From Hydractinia symbiolongicarpus (lineage: Eukaryota > Cnidaria > Hydrozoa > Anthoathecata > Hydractiniidae): a stretch of DNA of 64,000 nt. A program made the translations under genes and the position numbers. This document shows, piece after piece, positions 35,201 through 45,267 of this stretch. The stretch is taken from the NCBI RefSeq assembly GCF_029227915.1, contig NC_079877.1, positions 14,447,351-14,511,350 of the forward strand, read 5' to 3'. The notes below the pieces were generated by a model, which worked only from the letters and a program-made list of their open reading frames with translations, was not told the DNA's origin and did no database searches. The first letter of the stretch is position 1, and each line of letters opens with the position of its first letter.

Positions 35201-37652
35201 GTGTGACAGTGACAAGACAGTGTGACAGCGACAGTGTGAAAGTGTGACAGTGTGACAGTGACAGTGATAGCAACAATGACAATGAAAATGACAATAACAA
35301 TGACAGTGACAATTACCCTAATCCATATATATACCACTTTGGGAACATGCATAGTTTCTAGTGGATCATATTCCCGTGACATGTACAACGCTTCATAATT
35401 TGTATCCGAGCGGATATACGATATATATTGATTTTTTATATCATGTCTGTATGTTCATAGAAAATAAGATACACAAAATATACATCGTATTTAGGTATCG
35501 AACTATAAATACCTAATTATTATCATTTCAATAAATTAGCTGCATCACTATGTCTGGAAGTTTGTGGCTGTTAAAAACACCGATGGCTGTTATTTTAACT
35601 GTGAGTTGATATTTATTTTTTACCAGAGACAAATTATGAAGAAATGAAGGAATTTTTCCATCTCTATAATCCTCATAGGTAAATACATGCTTGTTCGCGG
35701 CTATTCTAGTGGTCATATGCAAAAGAAAACAGATCATGGCTTCAAAGAACGGTTCAACACGCACAGGGTAAATTATATACAACTAAAAATAAAACAGTAC
35801 AGCTTTATATAATCACTTATTTCTATTCTGTTGTTGACTTTTCCATTTTCCTTTTTCAGAATCTCAATAAAAGCTTTCGTCGTTTTGCTACCCCTGCTCG
35901 GTTTAACATACATTACCGGGTTATTCATTGAGTACAGTCCAATATATCTTGGATATGTGTATGTCTGTTGCAACGGTTTGATGGTAAGTAGCAAACGTGT
36001 ATGGTAAAATGGATTGCGTTGTTAACCGACTCGCGGAATTGCAGCTAACAGTGAAATCTTTTAGCGAACATATTTTATAGCGGACATCTATAAACAACAG
36101 ATAATCTCCACGTGGATGTCGATATCAAGTCCCAATTTATATTGCTCCTAAAACAGACCTCTGCATAGCTGGCAAGCTGTAACAAGGGTCATATAAATAA
36201 TTTTAATCAAAAAAAATATTTAAAGTTATATCTTCATTTTTTTTCAATAATCAAAAAAAAATAAGCAGCTTGTTGGGATGTCACGATCATTCAACGTTTT
36301 AAGCTATACAAATTATTGCTAATGGTGAAACAAATTTCATGTGTATCGGCGTGTCGTAGCTGACGTCATAACATATTTAATATTAATTATTGTTTCCAAT
36401 TACATTCTTACTCTTCGGCAGCTAATTGTAAGGGGGGGAGTGTAATAGCAAGGGAGTCGATATTATTGAAAAAGATTATAAACAGGGGAGGCGGGGGTGT
36501 TAATAAATGGGACGAGGTAGATTTTTGTAGAAATCCATAAAATGGGGGAGGGGCGTGTCATTAACGAAGGGAGGGGGGGGGGGGGGTTGGTTAGATTTGT
36601 TTTTTCTACGCTAATTTTAAACAATTATCTCAAGTGGAAAATGTGTTCGAAATGGTTTGAATATTAACCCACTTGCATTGCAATAATAATCAAAGAAACA
36701 TAACAGCTTCTTTGTGTTTCTTTTTATCAAAAATTGATTAACACTGTTGTATAGACAAAAGTTTTATTAAAACAACAAAATTGCAAACGTCCCCTCCCCC
36801 AGTAAAGATAATTCCAATTTTAAAATCTACCTTGCCAATTATGAAAACCTTTTTTACTTGTACCTTGTAGAACTTCTTTTGCTGTTTAAAAAATTTGTAA
36901 CTTAATTCTTTTTTCTAGGGTTTGTTTTTACTGATCTTGCATTGCCTTATGGATCCTAAGGTAAATATTATTTCTATACTAGTCGTTGCCCGTGGAAAAA
37001 TCCAGGGGTTCTCCCGTCCTTTATATTTACTCGTCGCAACAAAGCTGATAAAAATATATATTCCGTAACATCATTTTCTAAATCAGCGGGGGGTCCGCGC
37101 AGAGACAGACAGACAGACAGAATACGGCTATTATAATAGAGATAACATTGTTTACGTTGTCTGAATATCCACAGTAGTGGAGTATTGTGGCTCGGAATGG
37201 CTAAACATTGAGTCCATATTTTGTATGCCTCAAATCAGTAGCTAGTGCGGGAGGAAATGAAATGTAAACCAGAAAGGAAATACTTTGAAAAAGCAATAAC
37301 GTAATTTCAATTGCAACTAATGCCTTAACCTTCACCTAGTCTTCATTTTCCTTTTTTGTAAAAGATCAGGCATCAAACCATGCTATGCAAATGTTAAAAA
37401 ACATTTTGAGGTTCAAATTTAGATACATTGAAAAACAATCGTTCTCTCTGTCCTTCTTCTTTTTTGAGAAGAAGAACTTAAGTTTAGATCCTATATTAAA
37501 TGTTTCTTAATTACTTTTGTGTTTTGAAAATTTCCGTTTTAAATTTATAAATATTACTTTTTCTTAAGGTGAAAACAAACTTGACATCGTATTGGTCAAG
37601 AAGGAGTACAATCCGTATTTCCACAAGAAATTCTTCAGTCGTGAAACGTTAA
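26273..37652 (+). CDS. Class-B/adhesion-type GPCR with VWC-like, LDLa and HRM domains (21 exons)
   Basis: Exons: 26273-26414, 27166-27777, 28071-28265, 29149-29310, 29400-29534, 29981-30085, 30499-30605, 30683-30880, 30958-31008, 31193-31251, 31492-31576, 32096-32146, 32592-32719, 33867-33984, 34229-34379, 34496-34562, 35540-35600, 35679-35767, 35860-35983, 36919-36960, 37569-37652. All junctions are GT-AG and phases agree throughout; the model encodes 921 residues. It starts with a signal peptide (MCFWKGITLVLYIQLTVGDA), then cysteine-rich VWC-like modules, a Cys-rich exon, an LDLa module, an HRM domain, a helical stalk and 7TM. The C-terminal tail is only about 28 residues. It should be a surface receptor coupled to G proteins; the ligand is unknown. 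An extra 30-nt in-phase exon near 31,647 is possible. AATAAA lies at 37,875. Confidence 0.92.
27166..28265 (+). CDS. VWC-like cysteine-rich exons of the GPCR
   Basis: Two exons carry four imperfect CxxCxC..G..xC units: HCIECFCHSNKTVSC, KCVVCECTLGVIKC, a looser KCTICK...CSCTNRGIIC, and CLKCACYLGNLQC in the second exon. The spacing is that of half-VWC or chordin-type CR modules. Such modules usually bind secreted growth factors or mediate matrix contacts; which applies here is unknown. The next exon (29,149-29,310) adds eight more cysteines without a clear family. Confidence 0.65.
29400..29534 (+). CDS. LDLa module of the GPCR, missing one disulfide pair
   Basis: The exon encodes FQCASGEFIWRDRVCNRRSD followed by CQDSSDEQNC. 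The SDE signature and four cysteines (positions 2, 4, 5 and 6 of the family) are present. Cysteines 1 and 3, which pair in canonical LDLa domains, are both absent. The calcium-site Asp after Cys4 is Asn here. Confidence 0.8.
29981..30605 (+). CDS. Hormone-receptor (HRM) domain of the GPCR
   Basis: Two exons give YQCSTKVSDAGIVWRASPVN, then HVDCKLI, KKCLIGDHFGTRWEGEDACG and C. The C..G..W....C...C......W....C arrangement is that of the HRM domain found before the stalk in secretin-family and many adhesion GPCRs. Confidence 0.75.
30683..32146 (+). CDS. Helical stalk of the GPCR, GAIN-like but short
   Basis: Five small exons (66, 17, 20, 28 and 17 codons) encode mostly helical sequence, such as SIQNMTLLELKNTITNFYNY and AKTRLAQVLEEVSEMYS. 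Together with the start of the TM1 exon this is only about 160 residues between HRM and TM1. No GPS-like Cys/Trp pattern or HL-T cleavage site is visible. Confidence 0.6.
32592..37652 (+). CDS. Seven-transmembrane region of the GPCR
   Basis: TM1 is in 32592-32719 (VMTAVSIAALVTALILYKIL). TM2 is in 33867-33984 (VIIHKNLTVVFLLNQIL). TM3 is in 34229-34379 (SYYFTLATFAWMMAEGINLA) with an upstream Cys. TM4 follows GYG, with LPFVITLSVLICS in 34496-34562. ECL2 Cys-Trp and the start of TM5 are in 35540-35600 (CITMSGSLWLLKTPMAVILT), and the rest of TM5 is in 35679-35767. TM6 is LLPLLGLTYITGLF and TM7 is NGLMGLFLLILHCLMDPK. The TM3/TM6/TM7 motifs are diagnostic of class-B/adhesion receptors. Confidence 0.93.
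35156..35313. repeat. TGACAG/TGACAA microsatellite
   Basis: About 155 bp of degenerate 6-mers (TGACAA, TGACAG, TGTGACAG) in the intron before the ECL2 exon. It opens both strands and creates spurious Ser/Leu- or Val/Ile-rich frames. Confidence 0.9.
36400..36600. repeat. G-run-rich intronic repeat
   Basis: Contains repeated GGGGGAG/GGGAGGGG blocks (36,431-36,440; 36,485-36,500; 36,543-36,556; 36,570-36,586) spaced by AT-rich sequence. It looks like a short repeat array, and G-quadruplex formation is possible. Confidence 0.5.
36979..37142 (-). mobile_element. Non-autonomous Helitron-like element, 164 bp
   Basis: Read on the minus strand it starts TCTCTATTATAATAGCCG, carries a (GTCT)n tract, then a hairpin region with CCACGGG, and ends CTAG followed by T. 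It lies directly after the TM7 exon of the GPCR. The ends match copies at 63,842-63,981 and 59,820-60,261. Confidence 0.75.
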
Positions 37653-37874
37653 TTTTTGTCCTGCCAGCACCAAGAAAGTAAAAGGATTTATCCGATTAAA
37701 TCTTTGTATAGCGTCACTTCTGCTGCCATGGTGAATCATCGATGAGGGGAAAAAATCGGATTTTTTTTCTTTAAATGTCCTTTTAACAGTTGAAAAAGTC
37801 ATATGTGAGTGTGATCGCCTCTCTAATTTTAATGACTTTAGGAGATTTAAGGAGTCATACAACTATATACTCTA

Positions 37875-37880
37875 AATAAA
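37875..37880 (+). promoter_or_regulatory. Poly(A) signal AATAAA, GPCR gene
   Basis: A canonical hexamer 222 bp after the stop codon of the GPCR model. Confidence 0.5.
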
Positions 37881-39385
37881 AGAAAGTCTTGTGATTTATA
37901 GGGAGAAGCCACCTCTTAACAAGACGTAATGAGCTCTCCCTTATATTTATTTAATTAAATTTTTTTTGCACACGTTCACAATCAATTTATAGTTTTTGTT
38001 TTTTTCTTAATGATCCGTGAAGTTGTATATATATAGAGAGAACAGAATTGTAGTTGTTAAACGTGTTCATGGTTGCAGTATACAGCCGAAAGCTAGTTAA
38101 AAAAAAAATGTCAAAACCACACTTTGAAAAAGTCATATGACAGCCTTTTGTCCGTCTATCAGGTAATTTAACATTAACATGGTTTCTTTGATAAGGATAT
38201 CAAAATTGTAACCAGGCTGATCATTAATTCTTACTTCTCTAATAGTCTAAACAATAGAGCAATTGTTTTTAACCTGAAAAATCAGTTGTTGTTACAAAGT
38301 TTTTATTCCAACGTTTTAAAGCATTTTCAAGTTCCAAATTGTATGACTATCTTAATGATCTCATGCAATTATTCTTCATTTCAATTAGCCTCCGATGTGC
38401 TAAGAAACGTTTGTGATAAGTTCATCTTTGAAGACGGGAGAGGGGGGAAGGGGGGGGGGGGGGAGGGTGGAAACGTTTTTATTTTTCGAAGATTAATAAT
38501 CACGAAATATTTTTCATACAAACATCATTAAAAACTAATACCCGCGAATTCGACCCGCGAAAATACCAAATTGCAAAAATTAAGAATATTAAGGTATATT
38601 AGACATAATCATCTGTGAACAATATAGCAATAATCACAAGATTTAATGCATTAAAAAAGGGATTTTATTATCCCTTTCCATTATTAAGTAGAGTGTAAAA
38701 CTAAAATACGGTTATGTCTGTTTGGCAAGCGGATAAGAAGATGTAGGAATCTAAGGTATTTAGATGATTTCATCAATTGATCGGCTACAAAGCGGATTGA
38801 TTTTTTCAGTTTTGGTGAATTTGGTATTTTTGACCCCATATGGTATTTAGTTACCGAGATCAACGGATTTACAAATAATAATCACGTTATTGAAGTGAAA
38901 CTAATTTATCAACGTCACGAAGTAGCTGATGTGTCGTTTAACAATTGAGACATAAAAACATCCTCTTTGCAAAAGTTCACACACGCACAGACCAAAGTGG
39001 CGTATTATTAATGTCAAAACCTAAGGTTCGCAGCATGTAAAAAAAATAAATACAAAAAAAAGTTCTTTTAACAAAAGTTTTAAAAAATGTTGAAGGAATT
39101 CTTTTCATACTGCATATTCTCTCCGACAATATTTTCATCAAAATGCTAAAATGCTACAGTTATAACAAATAAAACATATATCTTTTAATTTATGATATAC
39201 AATGCTTTTTTTTACAGAAGCTTACACAAATTTCCAAAAAAAAACAACAGTTAGAGTGTCAATTTTATTTTTTGTTTTAGTGAATATTAGTTTTGTTTGG
39301 GAAACTATACATGAGCGGTAAAGAAACAACCCATGATTTTTGTGACGTAAAACGTCATAGCTATTCACATTTGGCTATTATTATA
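37881..39385. other. Convergent intergenic spacer; no gene seen
   Basis: It separates the ends of the GPCR gene (+) and the second IgSF gene (-). It has a long G-run at 38,448-38,465. No exon is supported. TTTATT at about 39,264 could be the minus-strand poly(A) signal of the second IgSF gene. Confidence 0.4.
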
Positions 39386-39497
39386 CAAGATGGCCCGTGT
39401 AAATATCCACGTATTCACTCCTCTTTTTTTACGGCATCTCTTGTGTCACTGGGTTACCATTTTGCTTTAGACACGTATACGGGTATTATAATATAGA
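39386..39497 (-). mobile_element. Non-autonomous Helitron-like element, 112 bp
   Basis: The minus strand starts TCTATATTATAATACCCGTA, the same 5' end as the copy at 63,842. It holds an ACGTGGATATTTACACGGG imperfect hairpin and ends CTTG followed by T, one base off the usual CTRR end. Confidence 0.6.
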
Positions 39498-39549
39498 AAA
39501 ATATATGTAGGCCTTGGTAATAGCATTGGTTCTGTTCTGCGTTCGTTTG

Positions 39550-39731
39550 TTAAATTTCGGCATAATCGTTTGAATGATTATTGATAGTTGACAAGTCAGT
39601 GTATAAGCTTGGTTTGATAGCCTGAATATTAAGATCTGCGTATTGGGATAAAGTTGTTTCAGCTACTTCATATTCCTCTGTTTCCTTGTTTCGTGTTCTT
39701 CTCTTACGTCTTATGTAGATTGTGACAAAAC
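39550..39731 (-). CDS. Cytoplasmic tail exon with three evenly spaced YxxL/I motifs
   Basis: After a basic RRKRRTRNK stretch the tail has SQYADL, SLYTDL and DYAEI, with exactly nine residues between successive tetrapeptides, and a TAA at 39552-39550. This fits the ITAM rule YxxL/I-x(6-12)-YxxL/I twice over. The first two also match the ITIM consensus. Confidence 0.85.
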
Positions 39732-40297
39732 CTGAATAAAGAAAAAGTTGTTTAACTTTGCTGTACTTTTGATCGAAAGATGTGGCTGAAAAAGCATTGA
39801 CAATCTCATGCCTTATTGTTTGATTAGCTTTCTTCTTTTTTCGCGAAAGGTAGAAAATTTTCTATGACGTCACTATGTTGTCATGGTGACCCATTGGTTA
39901 ACAGGTTGTTTAAAAAATATTGGGCATTTCTTTTTTTTTTGAAAGTTATATTTTAGTTTTCTTTGCTGCTATCAAGTAATTTTACGCATCTTAAATCGTT
40001 TAAAGCAGTTTTTTCTTATTCTAAAGTATATATTCTACGGTTTAGCCTGTTTTCAGGTTCGGAACTTATCTTTATTTTCCTCCAAAGTGCTAGCAAGCAT
40101 TTGGATCAAGTTTTGTGGAATAGGATGTCTCTCTCGTTAATTGCGGGTTAAATTTTAAAGAATCAGACATACATAAAATAGATTTGAATTGACCTATATT
40201 TGAGAAAAAATTAATTTCCATCGTTGCCCAAATTGCTTTACGACCATTACTTTGTTGAACTTACCCATCAGTTAGCCCAAATGGTAGCTCTAAATGC

Positions 40298-40336
40298 ACT
40301 AAGAACCCCTTCGCAGGACCCTCATTATTAGCAGTG
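40298..40336 (+). repeat. Short dispersed repeat, copy 1
   Basis: GCACTAAGAACCCCTTCGCA followed by GGACCCTCAT nearly repeats at 46,903-46,935 (GCACTAGGAGCTCTTCGCAG...). Both copies are in introns of the IgSF-TSP1 gene. Confidence 0.6.
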
Positions 40337-40571
40337 AAAAATTTTAATAATCTTAAAATTTTAGGATAGTTAATGATTTCCTGCTACATCCGTTCATTGT
40401 AAACGTTTACGTAAGAGAGCAAACAGCATATCTTATTTTTTATAATCTATCAACACAAAATGTAAATAATTTTCCCAAGTCTTAATTTACCGTTTTGATA
40501 AAATCAGCAAAATATTCAACAAGAAACACTCCACAATAACAGTGAACAGAACAAAATCAATGGCAGCTTAC

Positions 40572-40688
40572 CTTTATGCTTTAAAATTACCAACAACACG
40601 GTATTTGCAATCAATGTGATAACTAATGTTGCGAGAACTGACACAATAATATTAATTGTAGGGTGACAGTTATCTTTAAAAGGGTGAA
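40572..40688 (-). CDS. TM exon of the IgSF-TSP1 receptor
   Basis: HPFKDNCHPTINIIVSVLAT is followed by LVITLIANTVLLVILKHKG. The hydrophobic helix spans about 23 residues. It is a 39-codon phase 1-1 exon and places the final exon in the cytoplasm. Confidence 0.85.
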
Positions 40689-40749
40689 CTAAAAAAAATT
40701 TAAAAATAAAAGCGTAATATATCAGCGCAATAACAATGATATTTATATT

Positions 40750-40930
40750 TTATTAAAGTAAGAACATCTAAGAATGTACAAATAAAATTACGAAGGGTTT
40801 CGTAAGTAAAAACTCTTCCATGGTCACGTAAGTATAAAACACTGTTACTTGACCATGGAAGAGTTTTTACTTACGAAAAGCTTCGTATTTTAATTTGTAC
40901 ATTTTTAGATATTCTTATTTTAATAATATT
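40750..40930. repeat. Foldback (palindromic) element, about 180 bp
   Basis: Two arms of about 80-85 bp pair around a short centre near 40,840. GTAAGTAAAAACTCTTCCAT on the left is complemented by ATGGAAGAGTTTTTACTTAC on the right, and outer matches extend to TGTACAAAT and AATAAGAAT-like ends. It sits in the intron just upstream of the TM exon and could form a long RNA hairpin. Confidence 0.85.
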
Positions 40931-41039
40931 TAACATGGCGAAGAAAATAATTTAATTGGTATTTATATTTTGATGCGAAAACTGGTGCAACTGTAATAAA
41001 TGAAATGGCCTAAAGTGGAGGTCGTAAATAAAGATATCA

Positions 41040-41362
41040 GGGCTTAGATGGATAGATGTGCATATTTTACATGGCTAGCCCAACAAATATCGAGGGATAT
41101 ACCCTGTCTATTATTTCCAGGAGGGGCTATGGCTTAGATGGACAGTCCTAGAGTATTTAATGCTCAATTTGAGCTACGCAAACCCAATTAGGGCCCGCGC
41201 TCTACTAGACAACTCCCGGCAACTGCCATCTCCCCTTACTTCCCTCACATGGGTTGGGTTAACCCAGGGCTATGGTAACATTAAATCGCCGTCAAGAGGA
41301 ATTGAACCCCGGTCTCCTGCACAAAGTACGAAAGCTACAACTACTAATCTACGGCACCACCT
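41040..41362 (-). mobile_element. tRNA-like SINE
   Basis: The minus strand begins GGTGGTGCCGTAGATTAGTA (A-box-like TAGATTAGTAG). About 35 bp later GGGGTTCAATTCCTC is a good B box. The body carries a twice-repeated GGCTTAGATGGA word (plus strand near 41,041 and 41,130). Confidence 0.65.
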
Positions 41363-42249
41363 TCCTTTGCAAAGCTACCAAATATAATACGCGAACCGAT
41401 GATATAAACGGAGCTGGTATTTGTTATGTTATTGATCTCCCATCTGCTCTGGAGTAATAGCTGATGAGATATAAAGACCAGAAAACATATTTTCCTAGAC
41501 TACAGTTGTCATCTGCATATAAAGCCAAGTGTAGTTTCCCTTTATTTTTGCATATTTCACAAAACAGGAAGTAATGCAAGACTGAAAATGATATTTTTTT
41601 GTCTTTACACAAAAACAACACTGAAACATAGTAAAAATTTCGTTGCATCACTTCTTCATTTTTTATTTTTTTCATTATTATGTATGCAAACAAGCTCTTA
41701 GTATTCGAATTCTTATAAATAGATTCATTATAATAATTATAAAATATGTGACAGTCAGTATGTGTCAGCATGCCTAAAAACAAGCATATAGGGCGCTGTG
41801 CATAAGCACTAGTGTATGTCAAAGTACGTAAGTATTGAAGAAACACTTTAAAACATGAAAGATAAAACAATTTAGTAAAAAAACAAAGAAAAAAACAAGA
41901 CAAACATTAAAAAAACTACTGGGATAAGTTTAAAATATAAGAACGTGATTCTTGCCACATTTTTTGGGTTCTAGTTTTAAAGACAGGTGGTCTGGCTTTT
42001 CAGGTCAGGATGATCATTAAGACCATCTTGCACAACCAGTGTGGAGTGCTTAGCACAGATGTGCTATTGCACATCCAGTGAAAGTTAATGTTAAACAATG
42101 TTGGCCCATGCTAGCCAGGATGGTGATGGGCCAACCCTTTGATTAACGATTACCTTCGACATAATTTCCCTATGTGCTTACACGAGTCTTTTTTAGAACC
42201 CCTTTCGGACATGCTATTTTCAAAAATTAACAAAATGTATATTTATTTA

Positions 42250-42354
42250 CTAGCCATAAGACCTGGTGTTAAAACGCTGGGTTAAGCCACCACGGTGACT
42301 TCAAAAATATGTTGCCTGGTACAGACAGACATAGTTTCTCTATTATTATATAGA
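42250..42354 (-). mobile_element. Non-autonomous Helitron-like element, 105 bp
   Basis: The minus strand starts TCTATATAATAATAGAG, has a short GTCTGTCTG run, and ends in CTAG-like sequence (TAG at 42,251) without a strong hairpin. It belongs to the same family as the copy at 59,820. Confidence 0.55.
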
Positions 42355-42523
42355 TTATATGTCTCCTCCTTGTTAATATCCGCCTTAAAAACATTTGGTT
42401 TGAAATACGATCTGGTCCTAGATTTATTCAACTATACCGTGTGTCCGCTTTAGAAAGAACACCCTGTAATTTCGCTTAAAATATAATTAATAATTACACA
42501 TTTTCCAAGGTAATCCATCCTAC

Positions 42524-42673
42524 CTACTGGACATGCGCCAGCATTGCATGATTCAATCGAACGAGTTTCACCGTTACACACTTTATAATTGCATTTTTTG
42601 TTACGAGTTCTGGATCCTCCACCACATGTTACGTTGCAGTTGCTCCAACTTGTCCAATCAGTGTAAGGAGGAA
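42524..42673 (-). CDS. Thrombospondin type 1 (TSP1) exon
   Basis: YTDWTSWSNCNVTCGGGSRT starts the domain. RTRNKKCNYKVCNG and ESCNAGACP complete the six-cysteine pattern with W..W..C...CG.G...R. It is a 50-codon phase 1-1 exon with no defects. TSP1 modules mediate matrix or protein contacts. Confidence 0.9.
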
Positions 42674-43252
42674 CTAAAAAGGAGTCACATGATTTATGTG
42701 AATTTATAACGTACTTTAAAATTGAATTTTGTTTCTTGATGAAAACTTTTAAATCTAATGTTCAATTTAGAGCCAACTATCAGTTTAGGTCTATGGACGT
42801 TATTTTGTCCTGCCCTTAATATCTGACTGGATAAAGGTGTTTAAGATCATGCCATCATGATTATTCAAAATTCTGAAAAGATTAATGGTCCTTTTATCTT
42901 CTTATCTAAATGTGTCAAAATTAAGTTCTTCAAATTATTCTACATTATTTTAATTTAATGACATTGGAAGCGTTGCACATCAATGATAATAAACCAGGCC
43001 TTACATTGACTATAAATATAGATCACGTACTTTAGTCATTAAATTTTGATTTTGTAACATAATGTTGTACTTTAAGCAGGTTTTTTTCATTGTTCAATTT
43101 GTTGATTTGAGCTTTACGTGATTTTATAACTGTATGTAGCTGGGTTTTTTTACGCGCTTTTAGTTTGAGAATGATATAAAATATATCGAAACATATCACA
43201 AAAAATTATTCATTGCTTGTCACATCTTAGAAATAGAATTTGTACAACTTAC

Positions 43253-43320
43253 GAAATGTAATATCCGAAGTTACTGATTCATGACTATTTTGTAAAATGC
43301 AACAGTCGATGTTCCAATTT
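43253..43320 (-). pseudogene. Truncated duplicate of an Ig exon 3' end
   Basis: The minus strand reads an ACAAAATAGTCATGAATCAG block, then TAACTTCGGATATTACATTTC before GTAAGT. This matches the end of the exon at 43763-43530, donor included. The 5' part is missing. Confidence 0.6.
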
Positions 43321-43529
43321 GTCCGAGCAAAGCGACTAGTTCTACATAATAATGACCGGATATTCTCCCCATAAGGTACCAAGTTCGTACGTCATTGTAC
43401 CTTGAGTAAAGTTTTTTGCCCTTTTTTAATTATTGATAGTTCACGGCTTACTGAATGGGACATTCTCCTTTAATGTTACTAAATCTATCTATAAATCTAT
43501 ATTATCTATCTTAAATTTGTAGAACTTAC

Positions 43530-43763
43530 GAAGTGTAATATCTGAAGTCACTGATCCATAACTATTTTGTAAAATGCAGCTATATATCCCTACAGTTGAT
43601 GTACTAATGGTCAAGTTAAGTGAATTTCCAATTGTTTAAGATACGTTGTTTGGTCTTTTACCCCAAGTGACTTGAGGTGCTGGATAGCCAACACCAGCGC
43701 AATAACAGTGATATATACCATCTCTTTCCTGACATGAAGCTTTTGATGTGAAGGTTGGCGTGA
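43530..43763 (-). pseudogene. Ig domain exon with in-frame TAA (third stop)
   Basis: A 78-codon phase 1-1 exon with GIYHCYCAGVGYPAPQVTWG, a TAA at 43638-43636, then SLNLTISTSTVGIYSCILQN. A 3' fragment of a similar exon is repeated 250 bp downstream on the minus strand. Confidence 0.7.
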
Positions 43764-44271
43764 CTAAAACCGAAAAACAAAAGTAAAAACGAAGGCTTGG
43801 TATGAAAGTTCTTGTTTGTTACAAAACTTAATGTTAGCAAACAGGTGCATAGAAAGCAAAATCGTTTACTCTTTTGAGGTGGATGAAGGTGGATTGAGAT
43901 ATAGTGTCGACTCTCGGGGCACCATGGTTGGCCCCCAGGTAAATTTAATAAAATGGGTTGTTTTATCATCTAAGAGAGCTGCAACTGAGATCTCACTGCT
44001 GTATGTGGTGTTTAAAAAAAGGAGTACCGTTTTTCTCATTTTTTAAAATAAATTGGTAGGGGAGGGGAAAGGGGTTTTTTCTCCCACCCTGATCCACTTA
44101 CCGTTGACAAGGGCTGGAAAATGATTCTAGTAGTACTGGGGTGTTAATACTGTAAAACATTTTAAGTGTGTTTTCTATTGGCAAACAAAACGTTAACTAG
44201 TAGAATGTGTTTTAGGAGATAAAGCAGACAATATATTGTACATCATAATTTCTAAAATATTTAATATATAC

Positions 44272-44629
44272 TTTTTACTGCAATTCTATGTCTGATTGTG
44301 TTTCCAACTCCTTCAGCGTTTTCAGGTGTGCAGGTGTACACCCCCTTTGTGTCTCTCTGAAAAAAACGTAACATTTACTTTAAAGTTTCCCCTACGCAAA
44401 CCAGAAGGTGGAGAGTTTAGCTAACACAGAACCTCAATGAAGGAGAAATATATGCTTACATCCACAAATTCAATTATGTATTTACTTTGATTGTTTGGTT
44501 TAGTGGTACCATGTTTTTTCCATAAATGGCGGTTAATTGGAGGATTTGATTGGCTAGCGCAACTCAGCGTAAGTGAATTTGTAATTTCTATAGTTTGATT
44601 CGTAGAAGCAGCCAGTACTATTGGAGGAT
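44272..44629 (-). CDS. Ig domain split over two exons (no stop)
   Basis: Exon 44629-44460 gives LTLSCASQSNPPINRHLWKK and ends phase 0 after EFVD. Exon 44356-44272 gives RDTKGVYTCTPENAEGVGNT and ends phase 1. Together they form a full I-set domain with Cys, Trp and D.G.Y.C. Confidence 0.75.
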
Positions 44630-44814
44630 CTAAGGCGGATTTTTAAAGTTTTTATTTTTCGTAATAACAACGTTGATCGAAGGTTTCCATTTGAATCCAC
44701 CAGAATTTTTTTTTAAAAAAACACATACTTGAACTAAAAAACTTAAACGATGGTCAAAGGGTTATAATGTGCTACAGTTTTTTTGTGGTCAATAAATAAA
44801 AACCTAAAGCTTAC

Positions 44815-45141
44815 ACATAACATGAAGATATTTTTTTCTTCTCCTCGTCTCCTTCACGCTGGCTACTGTGTTCTCAACAACACATGTGTACAAGCCCGTA
44901 TCGCTTGCAGTTGCATTGGTAAATGTTAAAATACTTTCTTTGACAATGGTTGTTGAGTTTACAAACAAAGTATTTATGAAAATCGAAGCTGTGTCTCATT
45001 TTACTTCATTTAGATCATCTTTGATCCATTTTATAGTTGGTTCTGGCTTGCTTCCTGTAATGCAGTTAAAACTAGCGGATTGTAATATTTTAATGACTGT
45101 TGAACCACCATCTATCGTGCCTGTGTCAAACTCAGCAGGCC
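44815..45141 (-). pseudogene. Ig domain exon with in-frame TGA
   Basis: A 109-codon phase 1-1 exon: FNCITGSKPEPTIKWIKDDL, then a TGA at 44998-44996, and later LTFTNATASDTGLYTCVVEN. The Ig core residues are preserved on both sides of the stop. Confidence 0.75.
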
Positions 45142-45267
45142 CTAAAATAAAACGTTCACAAAGAATATTTTAGAACCTGTAGATTTTTACGGGCTAATGA
45201 TTAGTATTTATCTGTAAGTCTAAAGAAGCACCTTCATCCCAGTCTCTCATATGTAATTGTTACTTAC

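Noticed and set aside
35050-35388. Val/Ile- and Ser/Leu-rich minus-strand frames
   Set aside because: They are translations of the TGACAG microsatellite inside a GPCR intron.
41424-41903. 159-codon minus-strand frame
   Set aside because: Low-complexity Phe/Tyr/Leu-rich sequence without a domain, lying in an intron of the IgSF-TSP1 gene.
44868-45173. Plus-strand frame of 101 codons
   Set aside because: Antisense shadow of the Ig exon at 45,141-44,815.
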